Shown here in pieces: positions 9,384 to 19,012 of a stretch of DNA of 51,936 nucleotides (its first letter is position 1; each line of letters opens with the position of its first letter). The notes under the pieces were generated by a model that saw nothing but the letters and a program-made list of their open reading frames with translations, did not search any database and was not told the DNA's origin. The stretch spans positions 1 to 51,936 of the forward strand of contig CAJOJE010000011.1 of the NCBI GenBank assembly GCA_905234865.1, given 5' to 3'. The position numbers and the translations under genes are program-made. Origin of the DNA: Candidatus Gastranaerophilales bacterium (lineage in GTDB: Bacteria > Cyanobacteriota > Vampirovibrionia > Gastranaerophilales > Gastranaerophilaceae).

Positions 9384-10832
9384 TTATAAATCAAACCCTG
9401 AATATGACAAATTGAAGCTCTTGTTGCAAAGCGGAAAATCGGAAATGCCGTTGTTTCTTACCGCCATTGAAAGCACATACCAATTATTAAAAGAAGGGTC
9501 TTTTATTTTATACCTTATTAATTCGCCGTCTTTTCCGGTTATTGCTATATGAATGACTTCACCTCTCCAGCCTTCGGTTATTGAAAGCGCAAAGGAGTTT
9601 GAAGATAAACGTTCGGGCTTAACGCTCAAGATGTCGTTATTGTTTTTTAATTTTTCAAGCAAATCTTTTAAAATTTTAATAGAATATAAAATCTCTTTAT
9701 ATCTTAATTTAAACCTTGAATAAACATCTCCCTGCCCGTTAAACTCTTGCTTTTTGTATTTTTTATACAAAATATCACAAAAATCAAACCTTGAATCAAG
9801 ATTAACCCCCGAAGCCCTTGCTGCCATTCCGACAGCACCCAGAGAAGCAATCGTTTCCTGCGATACAACGCCCGTTTTTTCCATTCTTGAGATACAGGAT
9901 GAAGTTTTTAACATAACATCCGTTGTTCTTCTTACGGTTGTTTCAACTTCATTTAAAGTTTTTATAAATTTTGAAATTTGCTCGTTTGTTATATCATAAT
10001 TGACACCGCCTGTATTAATCAAACCTCTTGAAAATCTGCTTCCCGTTATTTCAAGCATGGTATTAATTATAAGAGTTCTTGTTACTCCAAATATTGAAGC
10101 GCCCGGTAAATATGCCATATCACCCGCAATTGCGCCCATATCTCCGATATGAATTGCAATTCTTTCCGCTTCAAGAGCTACTCTTCTTATTATTTCGGCT
10201 TTTTCCGGTATTTTTGTATCGGATAAAGTTTCCAAAACTTCGCTGTATGCCATATTATGCGCAACGGCACTATCCCCTGAAATTGATTCTGCAAGGCGGT
10301 TTGAAGGGTTTTTCAACATCATATTTTCAATTCCTCTATGTTGAAACCCGAGCATAATTTCAAGCTCATAAACTTTTTCGCCTTGACACATAAACCTAAA
10401 ATGCCCCGGTTCTATAACTCCCGCATGGATTGGACCGACAGACACTTCATGGATATTTTCTCCCTGCATTTTGAAAAATTCGTAATTTTCTTGATTAATT
10501 CTGACAGGCTTTAGCCAAGGATGATTAACGGGTTCTATATTAAACTGTTCATAAAACTCTCTTTCAAAAAGATGAAATTGGGGTAATTCATCGCTAAAAC
10601 AAGGATATGTTTTATCTTCTTTTGAAAAAAGAGCCGATGTAACATAAAATTCCCCTTTTTTATCATCGGCCAAAACAACATAAAGCCTTACGTTTTCAAA
10701 CTCCTGCTTGCCAAAAAAACCGACGGGCCTAAAGTTAAACTTTTTTACATCCTCTTTTATTTGCCTGATATCAAGGGTTTTTATATCAAGGGCGTTAATT
10801 TTTTCATTTTTTTTAAATATTATCCAGTTCAT
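9384..10832 (-). CDS. Hydrogenase-related complex large subunit (NuoC-NuoD/HycE-like fusion) without NiFe ligands
   Basis: 482 residues from ATG 10832, one base after the upstream stop, with AGAGG 8 bases before it; an in-frame GTG at 10853 would overlap the upstream gene. The first ~120 residues are NuoC-like (FHLFEREFYEQFNI, NHPWLKPVRI); the rest is NuoD/hydrogenase large-subunit-like (MLGFQHRGIE). Where group 4 hydrogenases have CGIC followed by x-x-A-H, this protein reads SGDSAVAH. The C-terminal DPCxxC is replaced by DPSFNN. All four NiFe ligands are therefore absent and the protein should not bind the NiFe centre. This matches 'energy-converting hydrogenase-related' (Ehr) complexes and not an active hydrogenase. 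No maturation protease or hyp genes are nearby, which agrees. Confidence 0.8.
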   Translation of the reverse strand: MNWIIFKKNEKINALDIKTLDIRQIKEDVKKFNFRPVGFFGKQEFENVRLYVVLADDKKGEFYVTSALFSKEDKTYPCFSDELPQFHLFEREFYEQFNIEPVNHPWLKPVRINQENYEFFKMQGENIHEVSVGPIHAGVIEPGHFRFMCQGEKVYELEIMLGFQHRGIENMMLKNPSNRLAESISGDSAVAHNMAYSEVLETLSDTKIPEKAEIIRRVALEAERIAIHIGDMGAIAGDMAYLPGASIFGVTRTLIINTMLEITGSRFSRGLINTGGVNYDITNEQISKFIKTLNEVETTVRRTTDVMLKTSSCISRMEKTGVVSQETIASLGAVGMAARASGVNLDSRFDFCDILYKKYKKQEFNGQGDVYSRFKLRYKEILYSIKILKDLLEKLKNNNDILSVKPERLSSNSFALSITEGWRGEVIHIAITGKDGELIRYKIKDPSFNNWYVLSMAVRNNGISDFPLCNKSFNLSYSGFDL

Positions 10833-10833
10833 C

Positions 10834-12252
10834 TTAAAAACCTCTTGCACCACTTAAAATTATATCCAAACAGGGTAAAAATATCCCCGTTAAAAATGCC
10901 AGCGATAAGAGAATTGCCTGAGGCAAATACATTGAAAGCGGTAGTTTTCGGGTATTTTCTTCTTTTGTCGGAGAAATTTTTCCAAATACCATGGAAATAA
11001 CCGCTTTTCCCATACCGTATAAGATTATCGTTAAAAGAAAAAGGAACACAAAACACATAAAAATATGCCCCGTTTTTAACATTTGTTTTACGATTAAAAA
11101 TTCACTTATAAAAAGAATTGAAGGCGGAAAAGCGCAAATCCCGAGATAAGATAACATCCAAAGCCAGCCTGTTTTTTTATCTTTAGCTAAAATTCCCGTT
11201 ACGGATTTTATTTTTTTAGTGCCGTACAATTTTAAAATATTACCCGATGTCATAAAATAAGAAGCCTTAATCAAGGAATGACCGATTAAATGAATATACG
11301 AAGCAATTATTCCGTATCCGCCAAGCCCGAGCCCTATAACCAAAATGCCCATATTTTCAATCGAAGAATAAGCAAGCATTCTTTTGTAATTGTTAATATG
11401 ATAAATAAAAACAGCCGCTATAAACAAAGATAAAAAGCCCATTACGATAAGCATTATTTTTGAATAAGTTTCAACATTTGATAATGTCATTATTCTATAC
11501 ATGTTTAAAACAATTAAATATGCGGAATTTAAAAGCGCTGCCGATAGTAAAGCCGATATAGGCGAAGGGGATTGAGCATGGGCATCGGGAAGCCAAAAAT
11601 GAACGGGGGCAAGCCCCATTTTTGTTCCCATACCAAAAAGAATAAATACGAAGGATAATTTGAGCCAAAACACGTTAAACATTTGAGCATTAGTGTACAA
11701 ATCCGAATAAAAGAGTGAATTTAAGCTGCCCGACGATACGGTTAAAAGTATTATTCCGACAAACGCAAGAGCAATACCGATTGAACAAATAAAAACATAT
11801 TTCCATGCAGCTTCAATTGAATGTTTTGTTTTATGAAAATAAATTAAATATGCGCTTGCAAGCGTGGTCGCTTCGATAAACACCCAAGATAAACCTAAAT
11901 TTGTGCTTAATACGGCTCCCGTCATTGATAATACAAACAATAAAACCGCATAAGAATAATGTCTTAATTTTCTTGTAAGCGAGGGGTCATTTTTCATATA
12001 TCCGAAGTTATAAACGGAAAATGCCGCATAGACTATCGAAAGAGTTAATAAAAAGACCCTGTTTGTATTGTCGATATTGAAAAATTTATTTATAATTTCA
12101 TAACCGTTTGACCCTTTAAAAAATAAAATAAAAGAGCAAAGAAAATGTATAATTCCGTATACAAGAAGGATTGTATTATTTAAAGTTCTGTTTTTAAACA
12201 AAAATAAAATCAAACATCCAAGTATCGGAAATAATAAAATCAAACTAATCAT
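10834..12252 (-). CDS. Antiporter-like membrane subunit (NuoN/NuoM/HyfF-like)
   Basis: 472 residues, almost entirely hydrophobic, with about 13-14 predicted membrane helices. It has the proton-translocating family hallmarks: an acidic residue in WVFIEATTLAS, a conserved APVHFWLPDAHAQSP loop, and LAYSSIENMGILVIGLGLGGYG. In Complex I and group 4 hydrogenases such subunits move H+ or Na+. Its ATG overlaps the preceding stop by one base (TAATG), so translation is coupled. It is one of two antiporter-like subunits in the operon; the other is the larger NuoL/HyfB-like protein. Confidence 0.85.
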   Translation of the reverse strand: MISLILLFPILGCLILFLFKNRTLNNTILLVYGIIHFLCSFILFFKGSNGYEIINKFFNIDNTNRVFLLTLSIVYAAFSVYNFGYMKNDPSLTRKLRHYSYAVLLFVLSMTGAVLSTNLGLSWVFIEATTLASAYLIYFHKTKHSIEAAWKYVFICSIGIALAFVGIILLTVSSGSLNSLFYSDLYTNAQMFNVFWLKLSFVFILFGMGTKMGLAPVHFWLPDAHAQSPSPISALLSAALLNSAYLIVLNMYRIMTLSNVETYSKIMLIVMGFLSLFIAAVFIYHINNYKRMLAYSSIENMGILVIGLGLGGYGIIASYIHLIGHSLIKASYFMTSGNILKLYGTKKIKSVTGILAKDKKTGWLWMLSYLGICAFPPSILFISEFLIVKQMLKTGHIFMCFVFLFLLTIILYGMGKAVISMVFGKISPTKEENTRKLPLSMYLPQAILLSLAFLTGIFLPCLDIILSGARGF

Positions 12253-12941
12253 TATTCATAATCCTTTAAATCGGAAAGTTTTGACACTTCAAGGTTGCTA
12301 AATTCGGTGTTGATTTCTTTAACCAGCATACCCAAAATAAATACCGCAATAAATAAATCCAATAAAACTCCCATATTGATAATTACGGGCATATCTTTTG
12401 CTGCGGCAAGAGAGAGAAGAAAAATTCCGTTTTCCATTGTAATAAAGCTGATAACATTTGATAAAACGGTTTTTTTAACGGTAATAAGCCACAAACTCGT
12501 AATTATGATTGAAATTGACACACCGAAATAAATCGGAGAAATTAAATTAAAATCGGGAGTGTGAATATTTGCGGTCATAAACCCTAAAAATAAAACCGCA
12601 CTGGAAATTACCAAAGAATAAAAATGCGGAATATGAGCTTCTGTGTCCCTATGGACTTTTGTGTTTTTTAAAACCTTATGCAAAAATACGGGAATTAAAA
12701 TTGCTTTAATTAAAATTGTTTCAAAAATAATAAATGCAATTGCAATTACATAAGAAAAATTTATGCCCGAATTGTTAAAAATTCCGGCAGCAAGCTCAGA
12801 GTCATTATGCAACCCGAGCATACAAATTATAAAAAGAAGAAATCCCTGCACTTTAAGCATGTTTATATGAGCCTTCAGCCTTGAAGTTGAAGATATATAA
12901 ACCATTGTTAAACCGAGCAGGATTATAAATATATTTTCCAT
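12252..12941 (-). CDS. HyfE-like membrane subunit
   Basis: 229 residues with about seven hydrophobic helices. It matches the HyfE family by position, size and sequence flavour: an N-terminal helix, the FIIFETILIKAILIPVFLHK segment, and then paired helices with TAN-type loops. HyfE combines features of NuoK and supernumerary helices in Hyf and Ehr complexes. A strong AGGAG lies 5 bases upstream of its ATG. It lies between the NuoH-like and NuoN/M-like genes, the conserved order in such operons. It probably contributes to the ion path next to the NuoH-like subunit. Confidence 0.75.
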   Translation of the reverse strand: MENIFIILLGLTMVYISSTSRLKAHINMLKVQGFLLFIICMLGLHNDSELAAGIFNNSGINFSYVIAIAFIIFETILIKAILIPVFLHKVLKNTKVHRDTEAHIPHFYSLVISSAVLFLGFMTANIHTPDFNLISPIYFGVSISIIITSLWLITVKKTVLSNVISFITMENGIFLLSLAAAKDMPVIINMGVLLDLFIAVFILGMLVKEINTEFSNLEVSKLSDLKDYE

Positions 12942-12950
12942 TTACTCTCC

Positions 12951-13871
12951 TTACACCCCGCCGTATATTCGATAAGTCGAGAGGGTTAATATTAATAAAG
13001 ATAAAATTGACATAACAAAAACAAACTCAAAAACATGGGTCATCCTAAATCTTGCCATTGACGATTCAACAATTCCCACCGTTATTGCGATTGAAAATAT
13101 ACAAAGTATGAATAAAAGTATATTAAGCCATAAAGGAAGCCCCGAAGGAAGTATTAACGATGTTATCAAAGAAGCAAACAAAAACATCTTAATTGCGCTT
13201 GCCCACGTTATAAGGGCAAGGTCAAAGCCTGAATTGTCAAGAATCATAACTTCATGAATCATTGTAAGTTCAAGATGTGTTGCGGGATCATCAACGGGGA
13301 CTCTGCACCCCTCGATTAAAAGCATTATAAATAAAGCAATGCTTGCAAGAATAATGATTAAATATCCGTACACACCCGAATTAAAAACAAGGTGTTTTAA
13401 ACTTTCAAAGGAGTTTATTTGTACAAGAGCAATAACGGAAGCGAACAAAATAAAAAAAGCAGGCTCAACCATTGTCGAAAAACAAGCCTCTCTCGAAGCG
13501 CCCATTCCTTCAAAGCTGCTTCCCGTATCAAGCGCCGATATAAGAGAAAAGAATTTCCCAAACCCCAAAACATAAGAAAAAATTACAAAAGCAAACGGAA
13601 CATTCACGATTGACATTCCGCAAGACATGGGAACAAAAAGAGAAGCAAAAATTACCGAAGAAAAAATTATAACGGGTGCAAATTTATATACCCAAGTCGT
13701 AACATCCGGATACACCGTTTCTTTTTTCAACAGCCTTAAAAAATCATAAAAAGGCTGAAAAATACTTGCACCTTTTCTCCCCGCAAAAAATGCTTTTGTT
13801 TTTTTAATCGTTCCGACAAACAAAAAGGGCATTATTAAAAGTAAAACCGTATTTATCAAATTTATTATCAT
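12951..13871 (-). CDS. NuoH/HyfC-like membrane anchor subunit
   Basis: 306 residues from ATG 13871; GGGGA lies 6 bases upstream and the start is 2 bases after the previous stop. A longer frame from TTG 13886 would overlap the upstream gene and is less likely. It is a NuoH/HycD family protein with about eight helices. Typical features are the early loop GRKGASIFQPFYDFLRLLKKE, which lines the quinone or interface cavity in relatives, and the acidic loop RVPVDDPATHLELTMIHE. It links the iron-sulfur arm to the antiporter-like subunits. Confidence 0.88.
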   Translation of the reverse strand: MIINLINTVLLLIMPFLFVGTIKKTKAFFAGRKGASIFQPFYDFLRLLKKETVYPDVTTWVYKFAPVIIFSSVIFASLFVPMSCGMSIVNVPFAFVIFSYVLGFGKFFSLISALDTGSSFEGMGASREACFSTMVEPAFFILFASVIALVQINSFESLKHLVFNSGVYGYLIIILASIALFIMLLIEGCRVPVDDPATHLELTMIHEVMILDNSGFDLALITWASAIKMFLFASLITSLILPSGLPLWLNILLFILCIFSIAITVGIVESSMARFRMTHVFEFVFVMSILSLLILTLSTYRIYGGV

Positions 13872-13873
13872 AA

Positions 13874-15853
13874 TTATCCCCAGCAAATTACTCCCAATAT
13901 TGCAAGAATTAAAAATACAAGCCCGAATAAAATATATTGCTGCATGTTTCCGTTTTGGATTTTTTCAAATCGTGACAAGAATTTTTCATCCAACTTAACA
14001 AGAGGTTTTACGATATATGCTTCTTCAATATCTTCTATCTCCGTTTCATAGTAAGCATCTTTCGGGAAAAGAGTTTTTGGTTTTTTAATGTGCGAAACCC
14101 TTTTAAATAAAGGTTTTAAGGTTGATACAAATAAATCGGAATAAGAAGAAGCACTGTATTGCATTTTTTCGTTCAATCCGTTATATCCGCACCCCCAAAC
14201 TTTATGAACTCTTGTATTTTTTACGGCAAAATGTTTGAGCGCAAAAACAAAACCGATTATTAATACAAAAATTAAAAATAAAAAGCTCAAATATTCCGTC
14301 ACATCAAAAACAGGTCTTACATAATCGGGGATTTCGCTTTGCATTAATATTGAAACGGGTTGAATAACAAGTTTAAATAACTGTGCGGGAAATATTCCGA
14401 TTAAAAGCGTAAATAATGCTAAAATTCCCATTGGAATAAGCATAATTTTTGAAACGTCTTTTTTTTCAATTTTTGCATTCTCGCTTCTTTCCTGTCCCAA
14501 AAAAGTAATCCCGACGGTTTTCGTAAAGCACAAAATCGCCGTCGTACCGACAAGCGCAAGAGCCGCCAAAACTGCAACCAAGAGCATAAATGAGGTTATA
14601 TTGGTTGAAGGAATTCCTTTAATTATTCCCGCATAAATTAAAAATTCGCTTATGAAACCGTTAAACGGAGGGAGTGCGCAAATTGAAACGGCACCGGTCG
14701 TAAAAAATAACCCGGTATACGGCATTTTCTTCATCAAGCCGCCCAATAATTCCATATTTTTAGTGTGAGTTTTTGTATAAACTGCGCCTGCACCGCAAAA
14801 AAGAAGTGTTTTAAATATCGAATGATTTAAAATATGCAAAATGCACCCTGAATACCCTAAAATCATAACAAAAGGATTTTTTAAAACCTGTCCCAAAAGC
14901 CCTGTACCTAATCCCGTTATTATAATTCCGATATTTTCCATCGAAGAATAAGCAAGCATTTTTTTTATGTCATATTGTCCGACGGCATACAAAATTCCCC
15001 AAAGAGCGGTCAAAATTCCCGTCGTTAAAACGGTGTAGGAAATAAATAAAGAAGGTTCGACAATTAGACTTACAATTCTTAAAATACCGTAAATTCCCGT
15101 TTTAATCATAACTCCGGACATTATCCCCGAAACATGCGTAGGCGCAACGGGATGAGCATCGGGAAGCCAGTTGTGAAAAGGAATAAGCCCCGCTTTTGTT
15201 CCAAAGCCAATAAAGAAAAGAATGAAAACAATGTTCATTAATTCTTTATCATTATATAAAACGCTTGCAAAATCGGAAAAATTTAAACTTCCCGACTTTA
15301 AATTCAAAACCGCAAATGCCGCCATTATAAAAAGAACGGAAATGTGCATATATACAAGATATTTTATTCCCGCTTTTAAAACTTCTTTTTTATCTCCCTC
15401 AAAAATAACAAGAAAAAACGACGATAAAGACATAATTTCCCAAACTACAAGGAAGAATAAAATATTTTGAACGACAACCACCGTAAGCATTGAAGCAATC
15501 AACATCATTAAAAAGAACGTATGGGCGGAAAGATTTGTATTTTCTTTTAAATACGGTTTAATATATCCTATTCCGTACGTTACCCCTAAAGAGGATATAA
15601 TTGATATCATCAAAACAAAAAATGCGCTCAACGGGTCAATTATAAAAGAAACTTCATGAAAAATCTCGGGAAGATAAATCGTACTTTGCAGGGTTTCTCC
15701 GCTTTTAATTACGCCAAATGCCGGAATAAACGCAAAAATTGCCGACAAAAAGGAAACTGCGGCACAAAACTTCATTTTAATATTTTTATCTAAAAATATT
15801 GATATTATTGCACCGGATATTAGTAAAAAAACTGATATAAAATATAATTTCAT
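13874..15853 (-). CDS. Antiporter-like membrane subunit (NuoL/HyfB-like), first gene of operon
   Basis: 659 residues. It has about 14 core helices with the VVWEIMSLSSFFLV glutamate helix, LIPFHNWLPDAHPVAPTHVS and AYSSMENIGIIITGLGTGLL, then an extended C-terminal part with further helices and a ~100-residue hydrophilic stretch before a last helix, as in HyfB/EhrA-type proteins. GGAAG precedes the ATG. The operon order is NuoL-like, NuoH-like, HyfE-like, NuoN-like, large, small. There is no separate ferredoxin gene and no HyfD- or HycH-type gene. This six-gene set equals the minimal Ehr arrangement as I recall it from other bacteria. Confidence 0.87.
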   Translation of the reverse strand: MKLYFISVFLLISGAIISIFLDKNIKMKFCAAVSFLSAIFAFIPAFGVIKSGETLQSTIYLPEIFHEVSFIIDPLSAFFVLMISIISSLGVTYGIGYIKPYLKENTNLSAHTFFLMMLIASMLTVVVVQNILFFLVVWEIMSLSSFFLVIFEGDKKEVLKAGIKYLVYMHISVLFIMAAFAVLNLKSGSLNFSDFASVLYNDKELMNIVFILFFIGFGTKAGLIPFHNWLPDAHPVAPTHVSGIMSGVMIKTGIYGILRIVSLIVEPSLFISYTVLTTGILTALWGILYAVGQYDIKKMLAYSSMENIGIIITGLGTGLLGQVLKNPFVMILGYSGCILHILNHSIFKTLLFCGAGAVYTKTHTKNMELLGGLMKKMPYTGLFFTTGAVSICALPPFNGFISEFLIYAGIIKGIPSTNITSFMLLVAVLAALALVGTTAILCFTKTVGITFLGQERSENAKIEKKDVSKIMLIPMGILALFTLLIGIFPAQLFKLVIQPVSILMQSEIPDYVRPVFDVTEYLSFLFLIFVLIIGFVFALKHFAVKNTRVHKVWGCGYNGLNEKMQYSASSYSDLFVSTLKPLFKRVSHIKKPKTLFPKDAYYETEIEDIEEAYIVKPLVKLDEKFLSRFEKIQNGNMQQYILFGLVFLILAILGVICWG

Positions 15854-15920
15854 AATGCTTCCGAATTAAAACAAACGAAAATATCATAAAACTAACAAAA
15901 TATAAATGCAAATTAATATT

Positions 15921-16508
15921 CTAGGGCTTTATGAAAAAAGTCGGAAGTTTTATCACATCGCCCGTATAATCATAAAAATTACCTTTATGGCGTTTAAAAT
16001 TTTTTGTAATTTCACATCCTTTTTTTTGAAGAATTTTATAAAATTTTTCTTTAATTTTTAAAACATTTTTTTCATTTTGTTCCTTTTCGATATTTTTCGG
16101 TATTTTCACATATTTTTTTGAATAATCATTCCAAAAAAACTCCTCCTCACTTAATTTTGTTATGTTTGAAACATCGTAATCACAATAAGAAAGGAGGTAA
16201 TCTTCTATTCTTCTTTTATTTTTATCAAAATAAAAATAATTTTTGGAATTTCCTCCTTTTAACAAAATAAATTCAACGACATTTTTAATTCCGATAAAAT
16301 AGCTTGAAGCAATTAACCCTGAATTGGTCAAATAAATTCCTCGAATGTTCTTTCCCGTCGAATTTAAAATTATTTTATCAAAAGCAAGTTTTTTCCAAAT
16401 TTCTTTAATTTGAAAATCATAATTTATGTCTTTTTTAAAAATGTGTTTCAAAAAAGATACATTGTCGTCTTTTTTGATTTGCTCGATAAAATCAGAATAT
16501 TTTCTCAT
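15921..16508 (-). CDS. Small protein of unknown function
   Basis: 195 residues, lysine-rich and unrecognised. It has a good Shine-Dalgarno (AAAGGAG, 6 bases before the ATG). A short hydrophobic stretch in the middle (SGLIASSYFIGIKNVVEFILLKGG) has a helix-turn-helix, ankyrin-like flavour but is too short to call. The C-terminus ends in aromatic and proline residues. It sits just upstream of the hydrogenase-related operon (67-base gap), in the same direction, so co-transcription is possible. I see no signal peptide. It could be lineage-specific. Confidence 0.6.
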   Translation of the reverse strand: MRKYSDFIEQIKKDDNVSFLKHIFKKDINYDFQIKEIWKKLAFDKIILNSTGKNIRGIYLTNSGLIASSYFIGIKNVVEFILLKGGNSKNYFYFDKNKRRIEDYLLSYCDYDVSNITKLSEEEFFWNDYSKKYVKIPKNIEKEQNEKNVLKIKEKFYKILQKKGCEITKNFKRHKGNFYDYTGDVIKLPTFFIKP

Positions 16509-16555
16509 ATTACTCCTTTTTTAAATACCCTTTTTATCGTAACACATATTAAAAC

Positions 16556-16575
16556 GGGCTTTTTTAAAAAAGCCC
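16556..16575 (-). terminator. Terminator of the glucanotransferase-like gene
   Basis: A perfect 10-bp inverted repeat, GGGCTTTTTT (16556-16565) and AAAAAAGCCC (16566-16575). On the minus strand it is followed by GTTTTAAT. It lies about 36 bases past the stop of the gene ending at 16612. Confidence 0.65.
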
Positions 16576-16611
16576 TAAACAATAATATATATTAAATTTA
16601 AACGTTTTTAT

Positions 16612-18669
16612 TTATGCCGACATACTCAATTTTTGAATTTCTTCAAGAGATAAATCGGTTATGTTCAAATTGCCTAATTCCGATTTATCCGCTTCTTCTC
16701 TTGTATAAATTCCGCCGTTTAGTCGTATGTATTGGGCATATTTCTCCGCAGCTTCATACAATTTGGGGCACCTTTTGTAAGAACCGTCCAATTTTGCCCT
16801 GTGTTGTTTTATATCCGCCTGATTATATCCGATTCCCGATTGCCAAGCCTTGTTTGCGTTTTCTTCAAAGTTTCTCTCCATTCTTGTTTTGTAGTCGATA
16901 TCTCCGTTGGGTCCCGTACCGTCCGTGTGATAATCAACTTTTTCTTTTCTCCCGAGAAAATCCGTATATAAAATAAACTGGTTTTTTGCAAGGTCAACTT
17001 CGGAAAATCTTCCTTTTGAATATTTTTCCAGATGTTTTTGCCTGCTATGGTTATCTTTAAAGAGTTTCCACCCTTCGGGATATCCATCCTCAATTCTGCG
17101 CCTGAATACTCTCAAAAGTGCGCCGACGCCTTCCGTAGCTTTATTTTTGTTAAATGCCGAATTTATGACACCCTCTTTATCATGATTATTTGTTCCCAAA
17201 ATAAAGTCATCATCTCGAAGTCCTATATTTTCTTTATAGAACGAGTAGCTTGCCCAGCCTTCGTTTTTATAATCGTTTTTTTCTTCTTCCGTCGACAAAA
17301 CGGCAAGTCCTTTAATCTTTTTTAATTTATCGGAATTTGCCCACAAATTAAAATCGCTTCCGTCAGCGTCGCATTCGTATATTATCTTTCTTTGGTCATA
17401 GTTTTCACCTTTTATGTCTTTTGCGACTTTTTCTATGTAATCCGTAATTGTAGTGCCCGCATCTTCATGGCGAATGCCGTTTTCGGTATTGAAATTTAGG
17501 GAAGGATTCATGTAAGACCAGCCTACATCGAGCCTTATGCCGTCATAATAGCTTAAAAGGTGAGATAATTTTGCGCCTAAAAGTTTATGAGCAGGGCTTG
17601 ATTGAGTTTTATCCTTCATAAGATCGTAATAATTGAGTGCGCCCAATCCCCAATTACCGATTTGTGCGTTACTGCCGTCCAAATCTTTTACGAAAGCATC
17701 GGGGAAACACTGTTCTTCAACCCATGAAAAGCCTATTTCGCAATCGGCTATGGCATCCATATTTTCCGCTCTTATGAGGTCAATCCCCTCTTTCAGGGTT
17801 CTATGAGCCAAAAATTGTTTAAATTTGTAAAATTCTATTTCATCTTTATATTTTTCTTTTAAAGCCTCGTATTCAGGCATTTTTTGTTTTCTTACTTCCG
17901 GTTTTCTGTCAAACCCGACAAAAAAATTCGTCTTTGAAAATTCATCATCCTTCAAGAAAGGAAAAATTGCCAATCTTGAATAAATATCATCGTAATCAAC
18001 GGGTTCTTTTTTAACTTTAAACTCTTCAAAATCCTCTCTCATCTTAATTAATTCATCAGAGGGAGACTCGTCGTATTTAAAATTATCAAAAGCCTCGAAC
18101 AAAATGTCGTTTACATTGTATTCTTCCTGATTTTTCCAGCCCAAAGTAGTCTGAAAATTAACGTAGTTTTCAGGTTTTATTTTTCCTTCGTAGCGTCTGA
18201 TTTGTTTATTCGTATCTTTTTTATTTTGTTCGATAAATTCTTCAACCGCTTCATCGGGCAAAATATTTCCCCATTCCTTTTCGGCAAGCTTCGTAATATC
18301 AATGACATCTTCACCGATACTTAAAGCCGAACGGTCATAAGGGCAAGGCTTATGCATATCGTTATAAACGGGCTTATCGGTTAATTGCCCCATGGGCATG
18401 AATTTAATTGCGGTAGCTCCGCCGTATACATGCGCCATTTGATAAAATCTTTTTGCTTCTTCGGAATTAACTTTGCCAATCCCCGTATCTTTATCTTCGC
18501 TTGAAGGTAGGGCGGGGGTGTATAACTTAACTATCCTTATCGAGTCTTCTTTGTCTTCTTCTTTTTTTATTTCGTCCATAAGTTTGATATACTCTTTTTC
18601 TTGTTTTGTAGAAAGAGCGTTACCAAAGGCGACAGGACACATTCGATAATCAACCGAACCTATTCGCAT
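16612..18669 (-). CDS. GH77-like 4-alpha-glucanotransferase family protein
   Basis: 685 residues. The central and C-terminal part resembles amylomaltase/disproportionating enzymes, which transfer alpha-1,4-glucan segments in starch or glycogen and maltodextrin metabolism. Supporting segments are EFYKFKQFLAH and the three clan GH-H acidic residues in their expected order: the nucleophile in YYDGIRLDVGWSY (about Asp381), the acid/base in KIIYECDADG (about Glu432), and the third in LGTNNHDKEG (about Asp497). The N-terminal ~200 residues are divergent and the sequence is longer than a typical bacterial MalQ, so substrate specificity cannot be inferred. It has no signal peptide, and AGGTG lies 5 bases before the ATG. 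It appears monocistronic, ending at the hairpin at 16556. Confidence 0.65.
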   Translation of the reverse strand: MRIGSVDYRMCPVAFGNALSTKQEKEYIKLMDEIKKEEDKEDSIRIVKLYTPALPSSEDKDTGIGKVNSEEAKRFYQMAHVYGGATAIKFMPMGQLTDKPVYNDMHKPCPYDRSALSIGEDVIDITKLAEKEWGNILPDEAVEEFIEQNKKDTNKQIRRYEGKIKPENYVNFQTTLGWKNQEEYNVNDILFEAFDNFKYDESPSDELIKMREDFEEFKVKKEPVDYDDIYSRLAIFPFLKDDEFSKTNFFVGFDRKPEVRKQKMPEYEALKEKYKDEIEFYKFKQFLAHRTLKEGIDLIRAENMDAIADCEIGFSWVEEQCFPDAFVKDLDGSNAQIGNWGLGALNYYDLMKDKTQSSPAHKLLGAKLSHLLSYYDGIRLDVGWSYMNPSLNFNTENGIRHEDAGTTITDYIEKVAKDIKGENYDQRKIIYECDADGSDFNLWANSDKLKKIKGLAVLSTEEEKNDYKNEGWASYSFYKENIGLRDDDFILGTNNHDKEGVINSAFNKNKATEGVGALLRVFRRRIEDGYPEGWKLFKDNHSRQKHLEKYSKGRFSEVDLAKNQFILYTDFLGRKEKVDYHTDGTGPNGDIDYKTRMERNFEENANKAWQSGIGYNQADIKQHRAKLDGSYKRCPKLYEAAEKYAQYIRLNGGIYTREEADKSELGNLNITDLSLEEIQKLSMSA

Positions 18670-19012
18670 TATTCACCTACACAAAACACATTATTTACCA
18701 GTCTATTAAAACACGAAAAAAAAATTTTTTTCATATATTTTAATTTTTTTTTAAAAAATTATTAAAAAACATTATTACTTGACAATGTGTTTATTTTTAT
18801 TAAGAAAAATTAAGTTAGTGCCAAAAAACTTTACTTAGGTACGATTTCTCCTAATTTTAAAAAAACCGAAAATACCCCGATTTTAAAAGGAAAAGACGAT
18901 ATTTTAACAAAAAAAATTGTTACAAAACTAAACGAAAACACTTCATGTTGTTAAGCGGTTTTCAAAATTTGCCGTAAAGAAAAATATAAATTAAGGGGGA
19001 AAAGAACCAAAA
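18670..19012. other. 343-base AT-rich divergent intergenic region
   Basis: It separates the divergent glucanotransferase-like and calpain-like genes. It contains long A and T tracts (18720-18770) and a perfect TTGACA at 18779-18784, but no good -10 hexamer at 16-18 bases, so I do not call a promoter. The calpain-like gene has AAGGGGGA about 12 bases before its ATG. I see no small ORF or strong hairpin. Confidence 0.6.

Noticed and set aside
8643-15853. Calling the operon a functional [NiFe] hydrogenase
   Set aside because: All four cysteines that would hold the NiFe centre are replaced in the large subunit, and no maturation genes are present.
16614-17325. Several plus-strand frames inside the glucanotransferase-like gene
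   Set aside because: They are antisense shadows: no family resemblance and no ribosome-binding sites, while the minus-strand gene has conserved catalytic motifs.
18779-18807. TTGACA as promoter of the calpain-like gene
   Set aside because: No -10 hexamer with more than three matches lies at 16-18 bases.
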